Shown here: one piece after another, positions 8,507 to 16,817 of the stretch | Position numbering within the stretch: the stretch's first letter is position 1 | Layout of the letters: each line of letters opens with the position of its first letter | Assembly: GCF_016615815.1 (NCBI RefSeq) | Contig: NZ_CP067112.1 | Location: forward strand, 1,798,001 to 1,862,000 | Direction of reading: 5' to 3' | Length of the DNA stretch: 64,000 nucleotides | DNA from: Luteimonas sp. MC1572 | Lineage (GTDB): Bacteria > Pseudomonadota > Gammaproteobacteria > Xanthomonadales > Xanthomonadaceae | The notes under the pieces: generated by a model | Databases searched by the model: none | What the model was told of the DNA's origin: nothing | What the model saw: only the letters and a program-made list of their open reading frames with translations | Made by a program: the position numbers and the translations under genes

Positions 8507-9148
8507 ATGAAGACTCCGATCGCCCTGCTCGCCGCCGCCTGCGTCCTGTCGCTGGCCGCGTGCGGCAACAACGAACCGGCCATGGATTCCACCGCGACGC
8601 CGAGCCCGTCACCCGCGCCCGCATCGACTGAGCCCGCACCCACTCCGGCCGAAACGCCCCCGGCGGCGACCGACGCCGGGACCTACGGCAGTGACATGCC
8701 GCCGGCTGCATCCGATGCGCCTGCCGCGGCGGACACGAGCGGCAAGCCGGCAGCCATGGTGGAAAACTGCAAGACCACGATCGAAGGCAACGACGCCATG
8801 CAGTACAACGTCGGCTCGATCGCCGTACCGTCCTCGTGCAGCGAATTCACCATCACCCTCAATCACGTCGGCAAGCTGCCGATCGCCGCCATGGGCCACA
8901 ACGTGGTGATCAGCAGCCAGTCCGACATGCAGGGCGTGAACGCGGATGGCATTGCCGCGGGGGCGGGGGCGCACTACATCAAGGCCGGCGACACGCGGGT
9001 GATCGCAGCCACCGAGATGGTCGGCGGCGGCCAGAGCACGTCCGTCACGTTCCCGGTGGCCAAGCTCCAGAGCGGTGGGCCATACGTGTTCTTCTGCAGC
9101 TTCCCGGGGCATGCGGCAATGATGAAGGGCACGATCAGCGTCGGCTGA
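8507..9148 (+). CDS. Lipid-anchored azurin (Laz-like)
   Basis: A 213-residue azurin with a lipoprotein signal: SLAAC places the lipidated cysteine at C19. Residues 20-80 are a flexible Pro/Ala/Thr linker, as in neisserial Laz. The azurin domain (about 87-213) has all type 1 copper ligands: H131 in MGHN, C197 in FFCSFPGH, H202 and M206; C88 and C111 would form the disulfide. Two ATGs are possible (8501, 8507); GAGG at 8497-8500 is spaced for 8507. It probably passes electrons in the periplasm from a membrane tether. No FNR-type box was found upstream, unlike the soluble azurin. Confidence 0.93.
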   Translation: MKTPIALLAAACVLSLAACGNNEPAMDSTATPSPSPAPASTEPAPTPAETPPAATDAGTYGSDMPPAASDAPAAADTSGKPAAMVENCKTTIEGNDAMQYNVGSIAVPSSCSEFTITLNHVGKLPIAAMGHNVVISSQSDMQGVNADGIAAGAGAHYIKAGDTRVIAATEMVGGGQSTSVTFPVAKLQSGGPYVFFCSFPGHAAMMKGTISVG

Positions 9149-9267
9149 CGCGCGTGCGTTCTCCGCGGCGCCAGGGACGGCGTCGCGGTGACCTAGGGCG
9201 CGCCCGGGTGCCGCCAGCAAGAGGGAGTGGCTAACGTGACCGCACCGGTCACCTGCAAGGCACTCCC

Positions 9268-11382
9268 ATGTCCGAGATCTACGGCATCAACGCGCAGACC
9301 TATCGCAGCCTGCCGCCGGAAGACCAGCAGGCGGTGCGCGCGAGCTTTGAAGAGACCCAGGCCGAACCCGAAGCGCCCGCCCCGGCCGCGGAAGCGCCCG
9401 AGGCACTGACGTTCGCCAACGCCGAAACGCCGGCACAGGCGGTCGACGCGATCCATTCGCTTCCGCTGCCCACCTCGGGCGACCTGCCGCGGGGGCTGCC
9501 GGATTCCGACCGCACCGACATCTTCAGCGCGCGCGTCGAAGGCTTCAACGAGCGCCGCGCGGCCCAGGCGCAGGCGGTGCTCGACCGCATGCAGCCGCAG
9601 CTGTCCGACTTCGCGTCGCTCAATGGCGCCACCGCGTCGATGGAGCATCGCGATGCGCTGAGCGGTTTCAACAACGATCCCTACGTGCAGGAGCTGCGCC
9701 GCGTCGTCGACGAGGCCACGACCTCGCCGCAGGTGCTGCCCGCCTACCTGGCGTCGGGTGGCGGCGTGGCGCAGGATGCGGCGCGGCTCGACCTCGGACA
9801 GGTGAGCGACGCGCTGGCGGTGCTCGGCGTGGAGCTTCCGGCCAATCCAACCGCCGGGCAGGTGCAGGCGGGCTACGACATCCTCGGCACCCTGCCCGAC
9901 GGCGTGTTTGCCTGGGCCATCAACCCAGGCCAGCAGGTGCGCTTCGAGACGCCGCTGGCCGGCGTGGCCACCCTGCCCACGCCGGTGCGCGGCAGCGCCG
10001 ACATCCGCGTCATCGGCGAGGTGGACATGTCCGGGGTGCAGACCGGCATGGACTTCGCGCAGACGCAGACCTTCGAGATGTCGGTGGAGCTGCAGTCGGC
10101 CGCCACCGCGGCGTTCGGCCGCACCCCGCTCAACCGCATGTACGAATGGGCCGGCAAGCTCGGCGCGCTGGCGCAGGGCGCGCAGGACATGGTCAACGGC
10201 TCTCCGCTGCTGCGCAACGTGGTGAAGGGCCTGCCGATCCCGGTGGCCGGCAGCTACAGCGAGTTCGCCGGCACCCGACTCACCTATGAAGCCGTGGTTT
10301 CGCCCGAACAGGGCACGCGCATCGCCGCCGGTGACCTGTCGGCCGCGCCGGACCCGCTCGACCCGATGGCGATGGACGTCGGCACGGGCGTGTTGATCCG
10401 CGGCCAGGCGCTTACCGGCAGCCAGTTCGAGGCCAACTACAAGGCGTTCCACCTCAGCGGCGAATCGCGCGACCTGCAGGGCCAGGGCTTCGGCGTGCAG
10501 CGCATCGACGCGCACACCGTGGAGGTGGTGGCGGGCGACATCGACACGGTCGAGAACGACATGTTCGCCGGCCTCGGCTACCGCGGCATGGCCTCGGTGG
10601 GCGTGAGCGTCGACAAGAGCCTCGAGGACCGCTCGATGTCGGTGGCGCGCATCGACCTGCGCACCGCCGAGGGCCAGGCCGCCTACCAGGCGTTCATCAG
10701 CACCGGCCAGGTGCCGGGCTGGTCGCCGCCGGGCGTGTCGCAGTCGGGCACCACGCAGGTCCTCAGCGGCGACCACAGCGCGCGCATCGGCGTGGAGCTC
10801 GGCGGCTTCAGCTGGGGCACCGAACTCAACAGCAGCGGCTTCAACCTGGTCGAGACCCGCTGGGCCGACGGCAGCGCCGAGTTCACCAATTCCGCGCAGA
10901 TGGGCGACGACCACCATGCCCAGGTGAGCTGGTCCACCGATCCGTCCGGCGAGCGCGTGCCCGGAAGCCTGAACTATGGCCTGGTGCTCGCGAACTACGA
11001 CGCGTCATCGGCGGGCTCGCTGCAGGACAGCTACCGGATCGATGCCGACAACCTGCAGGACGTGCAGCAGGCGCGCTTCGATGGCGACCAGCACGTGCGC
11101 CTGGAGTTCACCGAAAGCCAGCTGATGGCGCTGCGCGCCAATGCGCGCGAGTTCATGCAGGGCGACGACTACCGCAGCCAGCGGCTGGAAGCGCTGGAAT
11201 CGCAGGACATGGGCGGCACCAACTTCATCGAGCGGCTGGCGCTGGCCGACACGCCCGACGCGGTATTCCAGGTCGTCGCCAACGACTTCCATGCCGCGGG
11301 CCTCGGCTTCGAACTGCTCGGGCTGACCCTCGATACCGGCGCGAACACGCCCGGCACCCTGACGGTACGGGACGCAGGCTGA
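9268..11382 (+). CDS. 704-residue hypothetical protein, lineage-specific
   Basis: I do not recognise a named domain. The protein starts MSEIYGINAQTYRSLPPED, has an acidic Pro/Ala-rich linker at about 30-55, a helical region at 55-200, and then a long Gly/Ser/Thr-rich, probably beta-rich part from about 210 to 690. There is no signal peptide, membrane segment or cysteine cluster; cysteine seems absent altogether. Similar N-termini occur, as far as I recall, in Lysobacter-type genomes. The absence of cysteine and the beta-rich make-up would suit a protein exported by a non-Sec route, but no secretion gene is nearby. It stands alone between the azurin and LysR genes. Confidence 0.8.
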   Translation: MSEIYGINAQTYRSLPPEDQQAVRASFEETQAEPEAPAPAAEAPEALTFANAETPAQAVDAIHSLPLPTSGDLPRGLPDSDRTDIFSARVEGFNERRAAQAQAVLDRMQPQLSDFASLNGATASMEHRDALSGFNNDPYVQELRRVVDEATTSPQVLPAYLASGGGVAQDAARLDLGQVSDALAVLGVELPANPTAGQVQAGYDILGTLPDGVFAWAINPGQQVRFETPLAGVATLPTPVRGSADIRVIGEVDMSGVQTGMDFAQTQTFEMSVELQSAATAAFGRTPLNRMYEWAGKLGALAQGAQDMVNGSPLLRNVVKGLPIPVAGSYSEFAGTRLTYEAVVSPEQGTRIAAGDLSAAPDPLDPMAMDVGTGVLIRGQALTGSQFEANYKAFHLSGESRDLQGQGFGVQRIDAHTVEVVAGDIDTVENDMFAGLGYRGMASVGVSVDKSLEDRSMSVARIDLRTAEGQAAYQAFISTGQVPGWSPPGVSQSGTTQVLSGDHSARIGVELGGFSWGTELNSSGFNLVETRWADGSAEFTNSAQMGDDHHAQVSWSTDPSGERVPGSLNYGLVLANYDASSAGSLQDSYRIDADNLQDVQQARFDGDQHVRLEFTESQLMALRANAREFMQGDDYRSQRLEALESQDMGGTNFIERLALADTPDAVFQVVANDFHAAGLGFELLGLTLDTGANTPGTLTVRDAG

Positions 11383-11398
11383 CTTCCCGCCAGACCCT

Positions 11399-12298
11399 TC
11401 AGCGCGGGGCCTGGGCGAACGCCTCGACCAGGTAGTCGATCATCACCCGCACCTTGGCCGGCGGGCGCCGGTCCGGCGGATACAGCACGTTGATGCCGCC
11501 AAGCTCGACGACAGGCCGGTCCAGTTCGAGCACTACGAGCTCGCCGCGCTCCAGCGCCGTGGCGACGATGAAATCCGGCTGGTAGATGATGCCCTGCCCG
11601 CCCACCGCCGCCGCCAGCAGCGCGTCGCCGTTGTTGGCCAGCAGGTCGCCCGACGCAGCCACGCGGAATTCGCCGCGTGCGCCGAACGCCCACTGCCTGC
11701 CGTCCTGCATGGCCGACAGCGTGTAGCTCAGGCAATTGTGCTGCGCCAGTTCCGCGACGCGACGCGGCACGCCGCGGCGATCGAGGTAGGCCGGAGCGGC
11801 GCAGACCCGCATCGCGCAACCGGCCAGGCGCCGCGCCTGCAGCGGACTGTCCGCGAGCCGGCCGATGCGGATCGCCAGGTCCCAGTTGTCGGCGATCACG
11901 TCGAGCTGCGCATCGCTCAGCCCGAGTTCGACCCGCACCTCGGGATGCAGCCGCGCGAACGCCGGCATCAGCGGCGCGATGAAGCGGCTGCCGAACGACA
12001 GCGGCACGTTCATGCGCAGCAGGCCGCTGGCCTTGACGCGTTGCGATGCGGCCTCGGCTTCGGCCTCGTCGATCTCGGCAAGGATGCGCTGGCAGGCCTC
12101 GAGGTAAGTGCTGCCCGCCTCGCTCAGCCCGAGGCGGCGCGTGGTGCGGTGGAACAGCTTGACGCCGAGCCGCGCCTCCAGCGCGTTGACATGCTTGGTT
12201 GCCATGGCGGCCGACATGCCCAGCTGGCGCCCCGCTGCGGACAGGCTGCCGGCGCTGGCGGCGCGGACGAACACCCGCATGCTGGTGATGCGATCCAT
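11399..12298 (-). CDS. LysR-family transcriptional regulator
   Basis: A 299-residue LysR-type regulator. The N-terminal winged helix (residues 1-60) has the family pattern FVRAASAGSLSAAGRQLGMS and HRTTRRLGLSEAG. Residues 90-295 form the effector-binding domain; the type resembles the DsdC/CrgA group that often controls redox or electrophile-stress genes. It is divergent from the dioxygenase-SDR-aldo/keto reductase operon with 104 bp between the starts, the usual arrangement for control of the neighbouring operon. The ligand is unknown. Confidence 0.92.
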   Translation of the reverse strand: MDRITSMRVFVRAASAGSLSAAGRQLGMSAAMATKHVNALEARLGVKLFHRTTRRLGLSEAGSTYLEACQRILAEIDEAEAEAASQRVKASGLLRMNVPLSFGSRFIAPLMPAFARLHPEVRVELGLSDAQLDVIADNWDLAIRIGRLADSPLQARRLAGCAMRVCAAPAYLDRRGVPRRVAELAQHNCLSYTLSAMQDGRQWAFGARGEFRVAASGDLLANNGDALLAAAVGGQGIIYQPDFIVATALERGELVVLELDRPVVELGGINVLYPPDRRPPAKVRVMIDYLVEAFAQAPR

Positions 12299-12402
12299 TC
12301 CAGCTCCTACCCTTGGTATGAAGTCTTGGTCGATCCTAGCCTGTTCTCCACCATCAAGTCGCGACCCATACTGGCGTCATGACTCAGGCGAAGGTACCCA
12401 CG

Positions 12403-13236
12403 ATGACCACTGACAACCGCCCGGATGCCGGCAAGCACGCCCGGATGCCGGTGTTTTTCATTCCGCATGGCGCCGGCCCGTGCTTCTTCATGGACTGGAA
12501 TCCGGCCGATACCTGGACGCGAATGGCCGCCTTCCTCAAGGGCGTGTCCGCGACGCTGCCGGCGCGGCCCAAGGCCATCGTGCTGGTTTCCGGCCACTGG
12601 CTGGAGCCGGGCTTCAGCGTCACCGGCAGCGCCCGCCCGCCGCTCATCTACGACTATTCCGGCTTTCCGCCGCACACCTACGAGCTGGCGTATCCCGCAC
12701 CGGGCAGCCCCGCGCTGGCCGAACAGATCGCGCGGCTGCTTGGCCAGGACGGCGCCGCGGCGCGGGTGGACGGCGACCGCGGCTTCGACCACGGCGTGTT
12801 CATTCCGCTCAAGCTGATGTTTCCCGCGGCGGACATCCCGGTGATCCAGCTGTCGCTGCGCGCCGACCTGGATCCGCGCGCCCACCTCGAGGCGGGCCGC
12901 ACGCTGGCGGCGCTCCGCGACGAAGGCGTGCTGATCATCGGCAGCGGCATGAGCTTCCACAACATGCGCGGCTATGGCGATCCGCGCTTCACGCCCATCT
13001 CCGCCGAATTCGACCACTGGCTGACCGCGGCGGTCGAACAGGCACCCGCGCAGCGCGACGCGCTGCTCGCCGACTGGACGCAGGCGCCGCACGCGCGGCT
13101 GTGCCATCCGCCCCGCGCCGAGGAGCACCTGCTTCCGCTGCTGGTTGCTGCCGGCGCGGCGGCCGGCTCCGAAGGCCGCAAGGTCTATTCGGAGACCGTC
13201 ATGGCCACCACCATTTCCGCATTCCGCTTCGGCTGA
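12403..13236 (+). CDS. DODA-type extradiol ring-opening dioxygenase (YgiD-like)
   Basis: A 277-residue protein of the class III extradiol dioxygenase family (4,5-DOPA dioxygenase, E. coli YgiD). The metal-site histidines are visible in FFIPHGAGPCFFMD, LVSGHWLEPG and RGFDHGVFIPLKLMFP, with GSGMSFHNMRGYGD further on. Members cleave catechol-type rings. The first in-frame ATG is 12379; 12403 was chosen because AAGG at 12390-12393 is better placed, but this is uncertain. It is the first gene of a three-gene operon facing away from a LysR regulator, suggesting handling of a phenolic or quinone compound. Confidence 0.88.
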   Translation: MTTDNRPDAGKHARMPVFFIPHGAGPCFFMDWNPADTWTRMAAFLKGVSATLPARPKAIVLVSGHWLEPGFSVTGSARPPLIYDYSGFPPHTYELAYPAPGSPALAEQIARLLGQDGAAARVDGDRGFDHGVFIPLKLMFPAADIPVIQLSLRADLDPRAHLEAGRTLAALRDEGVLIIGSGMSFHNMRGYGDPRFTPISAEFDHWLTAAVEQAPAQRDALLADWTQAPHARLCHPPRAEEHLLPLLVAAGAAAGSEGRKVYSETVMATTISAFRFG

Positions 13237-13265
13237 GCATCGCCGCGGCACACGAGGAGCATGCA

Positions 13266-14060
13266 ATGAAGATCGAACTTTCCGGCAAGTCAGCCATCGT
13301 CACCGGGTCCACCGGCGGCATCGGCCTGGCCATCGCCAGCGGCCTGGCGGGCGCCGGTGCGCGCGTCACCATCGTCGGCCGCACGCAGGCACGCGTGGAT
13401 GACGCACTGGCCACGCTGCGCGCGCACGCCGGCGGTGCCGAAGTGAGCGGCGTTGTCGCCGACGTCGGCACGGCGGACGGCTGTGCGACGCTGATCGCCG
13501 CGCGGCCGGACGCCGACATCCTGGTCAACAACCTCGGCATCTATGGCGCGCAGGAATTCTTCGCCATCGACGACGCGCTGTGGAGCGAGTTCTTCGAAGT
13601 CAACGTGCTCAGCGGCGTGCGCCTGGCGCGCCATTACGCCGCCGGCATGCGCGACCGCGGCTGGGGGCGGATCCAGTTCATCTCCAGCGAGTCTGCGCTC
13701 AACATCCCCACCGAGATGGTGCATTACGGCGTGAGCAAGGCCGCGCTGCAGGGCCTGTCTCGCGGGCTGGCCAAGGTGCTGGCCGGCACCGGAGTCACCG
13801 TGAACACCATCCTGCCGGGGCCCACGCGCACCGAGGGCGCGATCGCGATGATGGCCGACCTGGCCGCCGAACGCGGCGTGCCGGCATCGGAGATGGAAGC
13901 GCTGTTCCTCGCCGAGAACCGCCCGTCCAGCCTGCTCAAGCGCTTCGCCACGCCCGAGGAAGTCGCCAACATGTGCGTCTACGCCGCGTCCGCGCAGGCC
14001 AGCGCCACCAGCGGCGCGGCGCTGCGGGTCGAAGGCGGCATCGTCGAAAGCATCGCCTGA
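13266..14060 (+). CDS. SDR-family oxidoreductase
   Basis: A 264-residue short-chain dehydrogenase/reductase. The nucleotide-binding motif is TGSTGGIG (13-20), NNLG follows the fourth strand, and the catalytic residues are S140, Y154 and K158 (YGVSK). The C-terminal part ends with LRVEGGIVESIA, as in classical SDRs. The R at position 39 after the second strand (VGRT) suggests NADP(H). The substrate is unknown. An AGGAG at 13255-13259 precedes the ATG. The gap to the dioxygenase gene is 29 bp and to the aldo/keto reductase gene 44 bp, supporting one transcript. Confidence 0.92.
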   Translation: MKIELSGKSAIVTGSTGGIGLAIASGLAGAGARVTIVGRTQARVDDALATLRAHAGGAEVSGVVADVGTADGCATLIAARPDADILVNNLGIYGAQEFFAIDDALWSEFFEVNVLSGVRLARHYAAGMRDRGWGRIQFISSESALNIPTEMVHYGVSKAALQGLSRGLAKVLAGTGVTVNTILPGPTRTEGAIAMMADLAAERGVPASEMEALFLAENRPSSLLKRFATPEEVANMCVYAASAQASATSGAALRVEGGIVESIA

Positions 14061-14104
14061 GGCCGCCGCGCGCACCGCGACCAGACCCGTACAAGGAAAC
14101 CATC

Positions 14105-15046
14105 ATGCAAATGCGTCAACTGGGTCGTTCCGGCCTTGAAATCGCCCCGCTCGTGTTCGGCGGCAATGTCTTCGGCTGGACCGCCGACGAGCCGACGTCG
14201 TTCGCGCTGCTCGACCGCTTCGTCGAACGCGGCTTCAACGCCATCGACACCGCTGATGTCTATTCGTCCTGGGGCCCGGGCCTGACCGGCGGCGAATCGG
14301 AAACCGTGCTCGGCAACTGGCTGGCCCGGCGCGGGCGCCGCGACGACATCGTGCTGATGACCAAGGTCGGCAAGTGGGCGCCGCGCGAGGGACTGTCGGC
14401 GGCCAACATCGAGGGGGCCGTGGACGATTCGCTCCGGCGCCTGCGTACCGACTATCTCGACGTGTACTTCGCGCACATGGACGACGCGAACGTGCCGCTG
14501 GAAGAAACGCTGGGCGCGTTCGCCAGGCTGGTGCAGGCCGGCAAGGTGCGCGCCATCGGTGCCTCCAACTACAGCGCCGGGCGCCTGGCGCAGGCGCTGG
14601 CGGTTTCGGAGGCGCAGGGGCTGCCGCGCTACGAAGTGGTGCAGCCGAACTACAACCTCTACGACCGCAGCGACTTCGAGTCCGGGCTGGCCGGTCTGGC
14701 CACCGAGCACGCACTGGGCGTGGTGAGCTACTTCTCGCTGGCCAGCGGCTTCCTGACCGGCAAGTACCGCACTGTCGAGGATCTCCAGGGCAGCGCGCGG
14801 GCCGGGTTCCTGCAGGGCTATTTCGACGCGCGCGGCCTGAAGCTGCTGGACGTGCTGCGCGAAGTCGCCGGCGACCTGGGCGCCACGCCGGCACAGGTCG
14901 CGCTGGCCTGGGTGATGGGCCGCCCGGCCATCACCGCGCCCATCGCCAGCGCCACCAGCGTGGCGCAGCTCGACGAGTTGATGGGTGCCGCCACGCTGTG
15001 GCTGCCGGCCGATGCCATCGCCAAGCTGGACGCCGCCGGACGCTAG
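14105..15046 (+). CDS. Aldo/keto reductase
   Basis: A 313-residue NADPH-dependent aldo/keto reductase. The catalytic tetrad is complete: D48, Y53, K87 and H124. The start LGRSGLEIAPLVFGGNVFGW and the IGASNYSAGRLAQAL segment are typical of the family 11-12 type (YajO/IolS-like). It reduces aldehydes or ketones in the cytoplasm; the substrate is not predictable. It is the last gene of the LysR-linked operon, whose members all act on carbonyls or aromatic rings. Confidence 0.92.
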   Translation: MQMRQLGRSGLEIAPLVFGGNVFGWTADEPTSFALLDRFVERGFNAIDTADVYSSWGPGLTGGESETVLGNWLARRGRRDDIVLMTKVGKWAPREGLSAANIEGAVDDSLRRLRTDYLDVYFAHMDDANVPLEETLGAFARLVQAGKVRAIGASNYSAGRLAQALAVSEAQGLPRYEVVQPNYNLYDRSDFESGLAGLATEHALGVVSYFSLASGFLTGKYRTVEDLQGSARAGFLQGYFDARGLKLLDVLREVAGDLGATPAQVALAWVMGRPAITAPIASATSVAQLDELMGAATLWLPADAIAKLDAAGR

Positions 15047-15085
15047 CCTGCCCCCGCGCCGTGCGCCCGGGGGCACGGCTCGCGG

Positions 15086-16015
15086 TCAGCCTGCGTGCGA
15101 CAACGCGAATCCGATCGCCGCGCACACCGCCGCCACCTGGGCAGCGTTGCACTGCGCCGGCGTGGCGGTCGGGCTGTCGGGATAGACCTCGGTGGTCGTC
15201 GTATAGCGTGCGTCGGTGATGCCGGCGCACAGCCCCAGCGACGCGAGCGGGTAGCGGATGACACCGGGCGCCACCACCGGCGAGCCGATGATTTCCCCGT
15301 TGTCATCGGCGGGCGCGATATGGGTGACCTGCGCCACGGCATCGATCACCGCCTGCTGGAACGCCGGCTGCGGCTCCACGCTGTCGTCCACCAGGTAGAA
15401 ACCGTCCGGGATACCGCCGGGTTCGAACGGCTTGCCGTCGCGGGCGGCCAGCGCTGGACGGAACTCGCTTTCGTCGCTGTCCGTGGTCTCGTGCAGGTCG
15501 ATGTGCATCAGTACCCGGTCGCGCAGCGGCGCCAGCAGCGCGACCAGCGCCGCGGATTCCTGCGCCGGGCTGTCGACGCGGAATGAGCGATTGGGATCGA
15601 TGGCATCGGCATTCCAGCGTTGCACGCGCTCGTAACCCCAGGGGCTGACGCACGGCACCACCAGCAGGTTGGCGCGGCCTGTGTAATCCGCGGCGCGTTG
15701 CTGCAGGAACTGCAGTGCGCCCTGCACGCCGCTGGTCTCGTAACCATGCACGCCGCCGGTGACCAGCATGACGGGCAGCGCCTCGTCCCAGTCGCGGCTG
15801 CGCACGGCGAACAGCGGATACCGGCCATCGGCCCGGTAGTCCAGGGTGCCGTACTGCTCCACGTCGAAGCGGTCGCGGAGGCGATCGATGGCGGTGGCCA
15901 CGTCCCCGGCGTAGCTGCGCACGACCTGCTGTCGCTGGCGCCACGCGGCTTTTTCACGGTCGCCCCAGGGCTCGCCGGGAGTACCGATGGGATAGGGAGA
16001 TGTGGTCATGAGCAT
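15086..16015 (-). CDS. M14-family metallocarboxypeptidase
   Basis: A 309-residue cytoplasmic protein of the M14 zinc carboxypeptidase/AstE-like fold. Zinc ligands are H90 and E93 in GGVHGYETSG and H175 in DLHETTD. The general base glutamate is probably in TTTTEVYPDSP near residue 278. No signal peptide is present. Starts at 16015 (MLMTTS) and 16009 (MTTS) are both possible and no ribosome binding site decides. Its substrate may be a small peptide or an acylated amino acid. It is convergent with the aldo/keto reductase gene and divergent from the next small gene. Confidence 0.88.
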   Translation of the reverse strand: MLMTTSPYPIGTPGEPWGDREKAAWRQRQQVVRSYAGDVATAIDRLRDRFDVEQYGTLDYRADGRYPLFAVRSRDWDEALPVMLVTGGVHGYETSGVQGALQFLQQRAADYTGRANLLVVPCVSPWGYERVQRWNADAIDPNRSFRVDSPAQESAALVALLAPLRDRVLMHIDLHETTDSDESEFRPALAARDGKPFEPGGIPDGFYLVDDSVEPQPAFQQAVIDAVAQVTHIAPADDNGEIIGSPVVAPGVIRYPLASLGLCAGITDARYTTTTEVYPDSPTATPAQCNAAQVAAVCAAIGFALSHAG

Positions 16016-16135
16016 GCATTCGGCTTGTGGACGGACATGCCGGCACCTTAGCAGCCGGTCGCCCCGGCCTGATCGTGGTCAAGGCGGATGCGCGCCACCT
16101 GCGCGAGACTGTACACCCCAAGCGAGTGACGGACC

Positions 16136-16354
16136 ATGAGCCATCCATCCGTCGAGATCGATGCCGCGCTCGTTGCGCGTGAACTGGAGCTCGAGGTCGA
16201 GGCATTCCGCCAGCTCATGGCGGACGGGAAGATCTCGGTGCTGTGCGAGCGCGGCACCGGCGAGGACGCCGGGCTCTATCGCGCGAGTTTCTACCTTGGC
16301 ACCCGGCGCGCGCGGCTGGTGGTCGACGCGGCCGGCCGACCGCGCCGCGGCTGA
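16136..16354 (+). CDS. Small protein, DUF6522-like
   Basis: A 72-residue protein with the pattern of DUF6522: an amphipathic first half (IDAALVARELELEVEAFRQL), then GKISVLCERGTGEDAGLYR and a beta-hairpin rich in Arg. The GTGEDAG turn is the best recognised piece. No membrane or metal site is seen and the function is unknown. The gene is short but has family-like conservation features and clean spacing: it ends 1 bp before the convergent HNH nuclease gene. Confidence 0.65.
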   Translation: MSHPSVEIDAALVARELELEVEAFRQLMADGKISVLCERGTGEDAGLYRASFYLGTRRARLVVDAAGRPRRG

Positions 16355-16355
16355 T

Positions 16356-16730
16356 TCAACCGTCGCGCTTGAGCAGCGCCCCGAGGCCGGCGAACGGATT
16401 GGACGTGGCCGACGGCGGCGCATCTTCGGCCGACATCGCGCTGACGCCGGTGTGGTCGAGCTGGCGGGAGTGCTCGTTGTCGTGGCAGTACACGCACAGC
16501 AGCTCCCAGTTGCTGCCGTCGGCCGGGTTGTCGTCGTGGTTGTGGTTGCGGTGGTGCACGGTGAGTTCACGCAGGTTGGCGCGGGTGAACTCGCGCGCGC
16601 AGCGCCCGCAGATCCACGGGTACATCTTCAGCGCGCGCTCGCGGTAGCCCTGGTCGCGCTGCTCTGCGCTGCGTCGGGCGTCGGCCACGATGCGGTCGAG
16701 CCTGGCCTCGTCGGGTACGCGTGTCGACAT
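16356..16730 (-). CDS. YajD-like HNH nuclease
   Basis: A 124-residue HNH endonuclease-fold protein. The zinc site is formed by CGRC (about 41-44) and CVYC (about 77-80). Between them lies the nuclease motif with VHHRNHNHDDNP and the NWELL segment. E. coli YajD is the nearest named relative; its role is unknown. The last 40 residues are a disordered, acidic-then-basic tail. The ATG at 16730 gives the usual family start (MSTRVPDEARLDRIVADARR); an in-frame extension to 16814 is not family-like. Confidence 0.9.
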   Translation of the reverse strand: MSTRVPDEARLDRIVADARRSAEQRDQGYRERALKMYPWICGRCAREFTRANLRELTVHHRNHNHDDNPADGSNWELLCVYCHDNEHSRQLDHTGVSAMSAEDAPPSATSNPFAGLGALLKRDG

Positions 16731-16817
16731 CTCGGTTTCCGTGGCGGGTGCGGCAAAAGGGTAGCACCGTGCCGCGCATCCGGCTGCCGCACGGGGCGGC
16801 AGCCGGTGCGACATGCC

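Noticed and set aside
15056..15078. CGTGC...GCACG hairpin between aldo/keto reductase and M14 genes
   Set aside because: Short 5 bp stem without T run; too weak to call a terminator.
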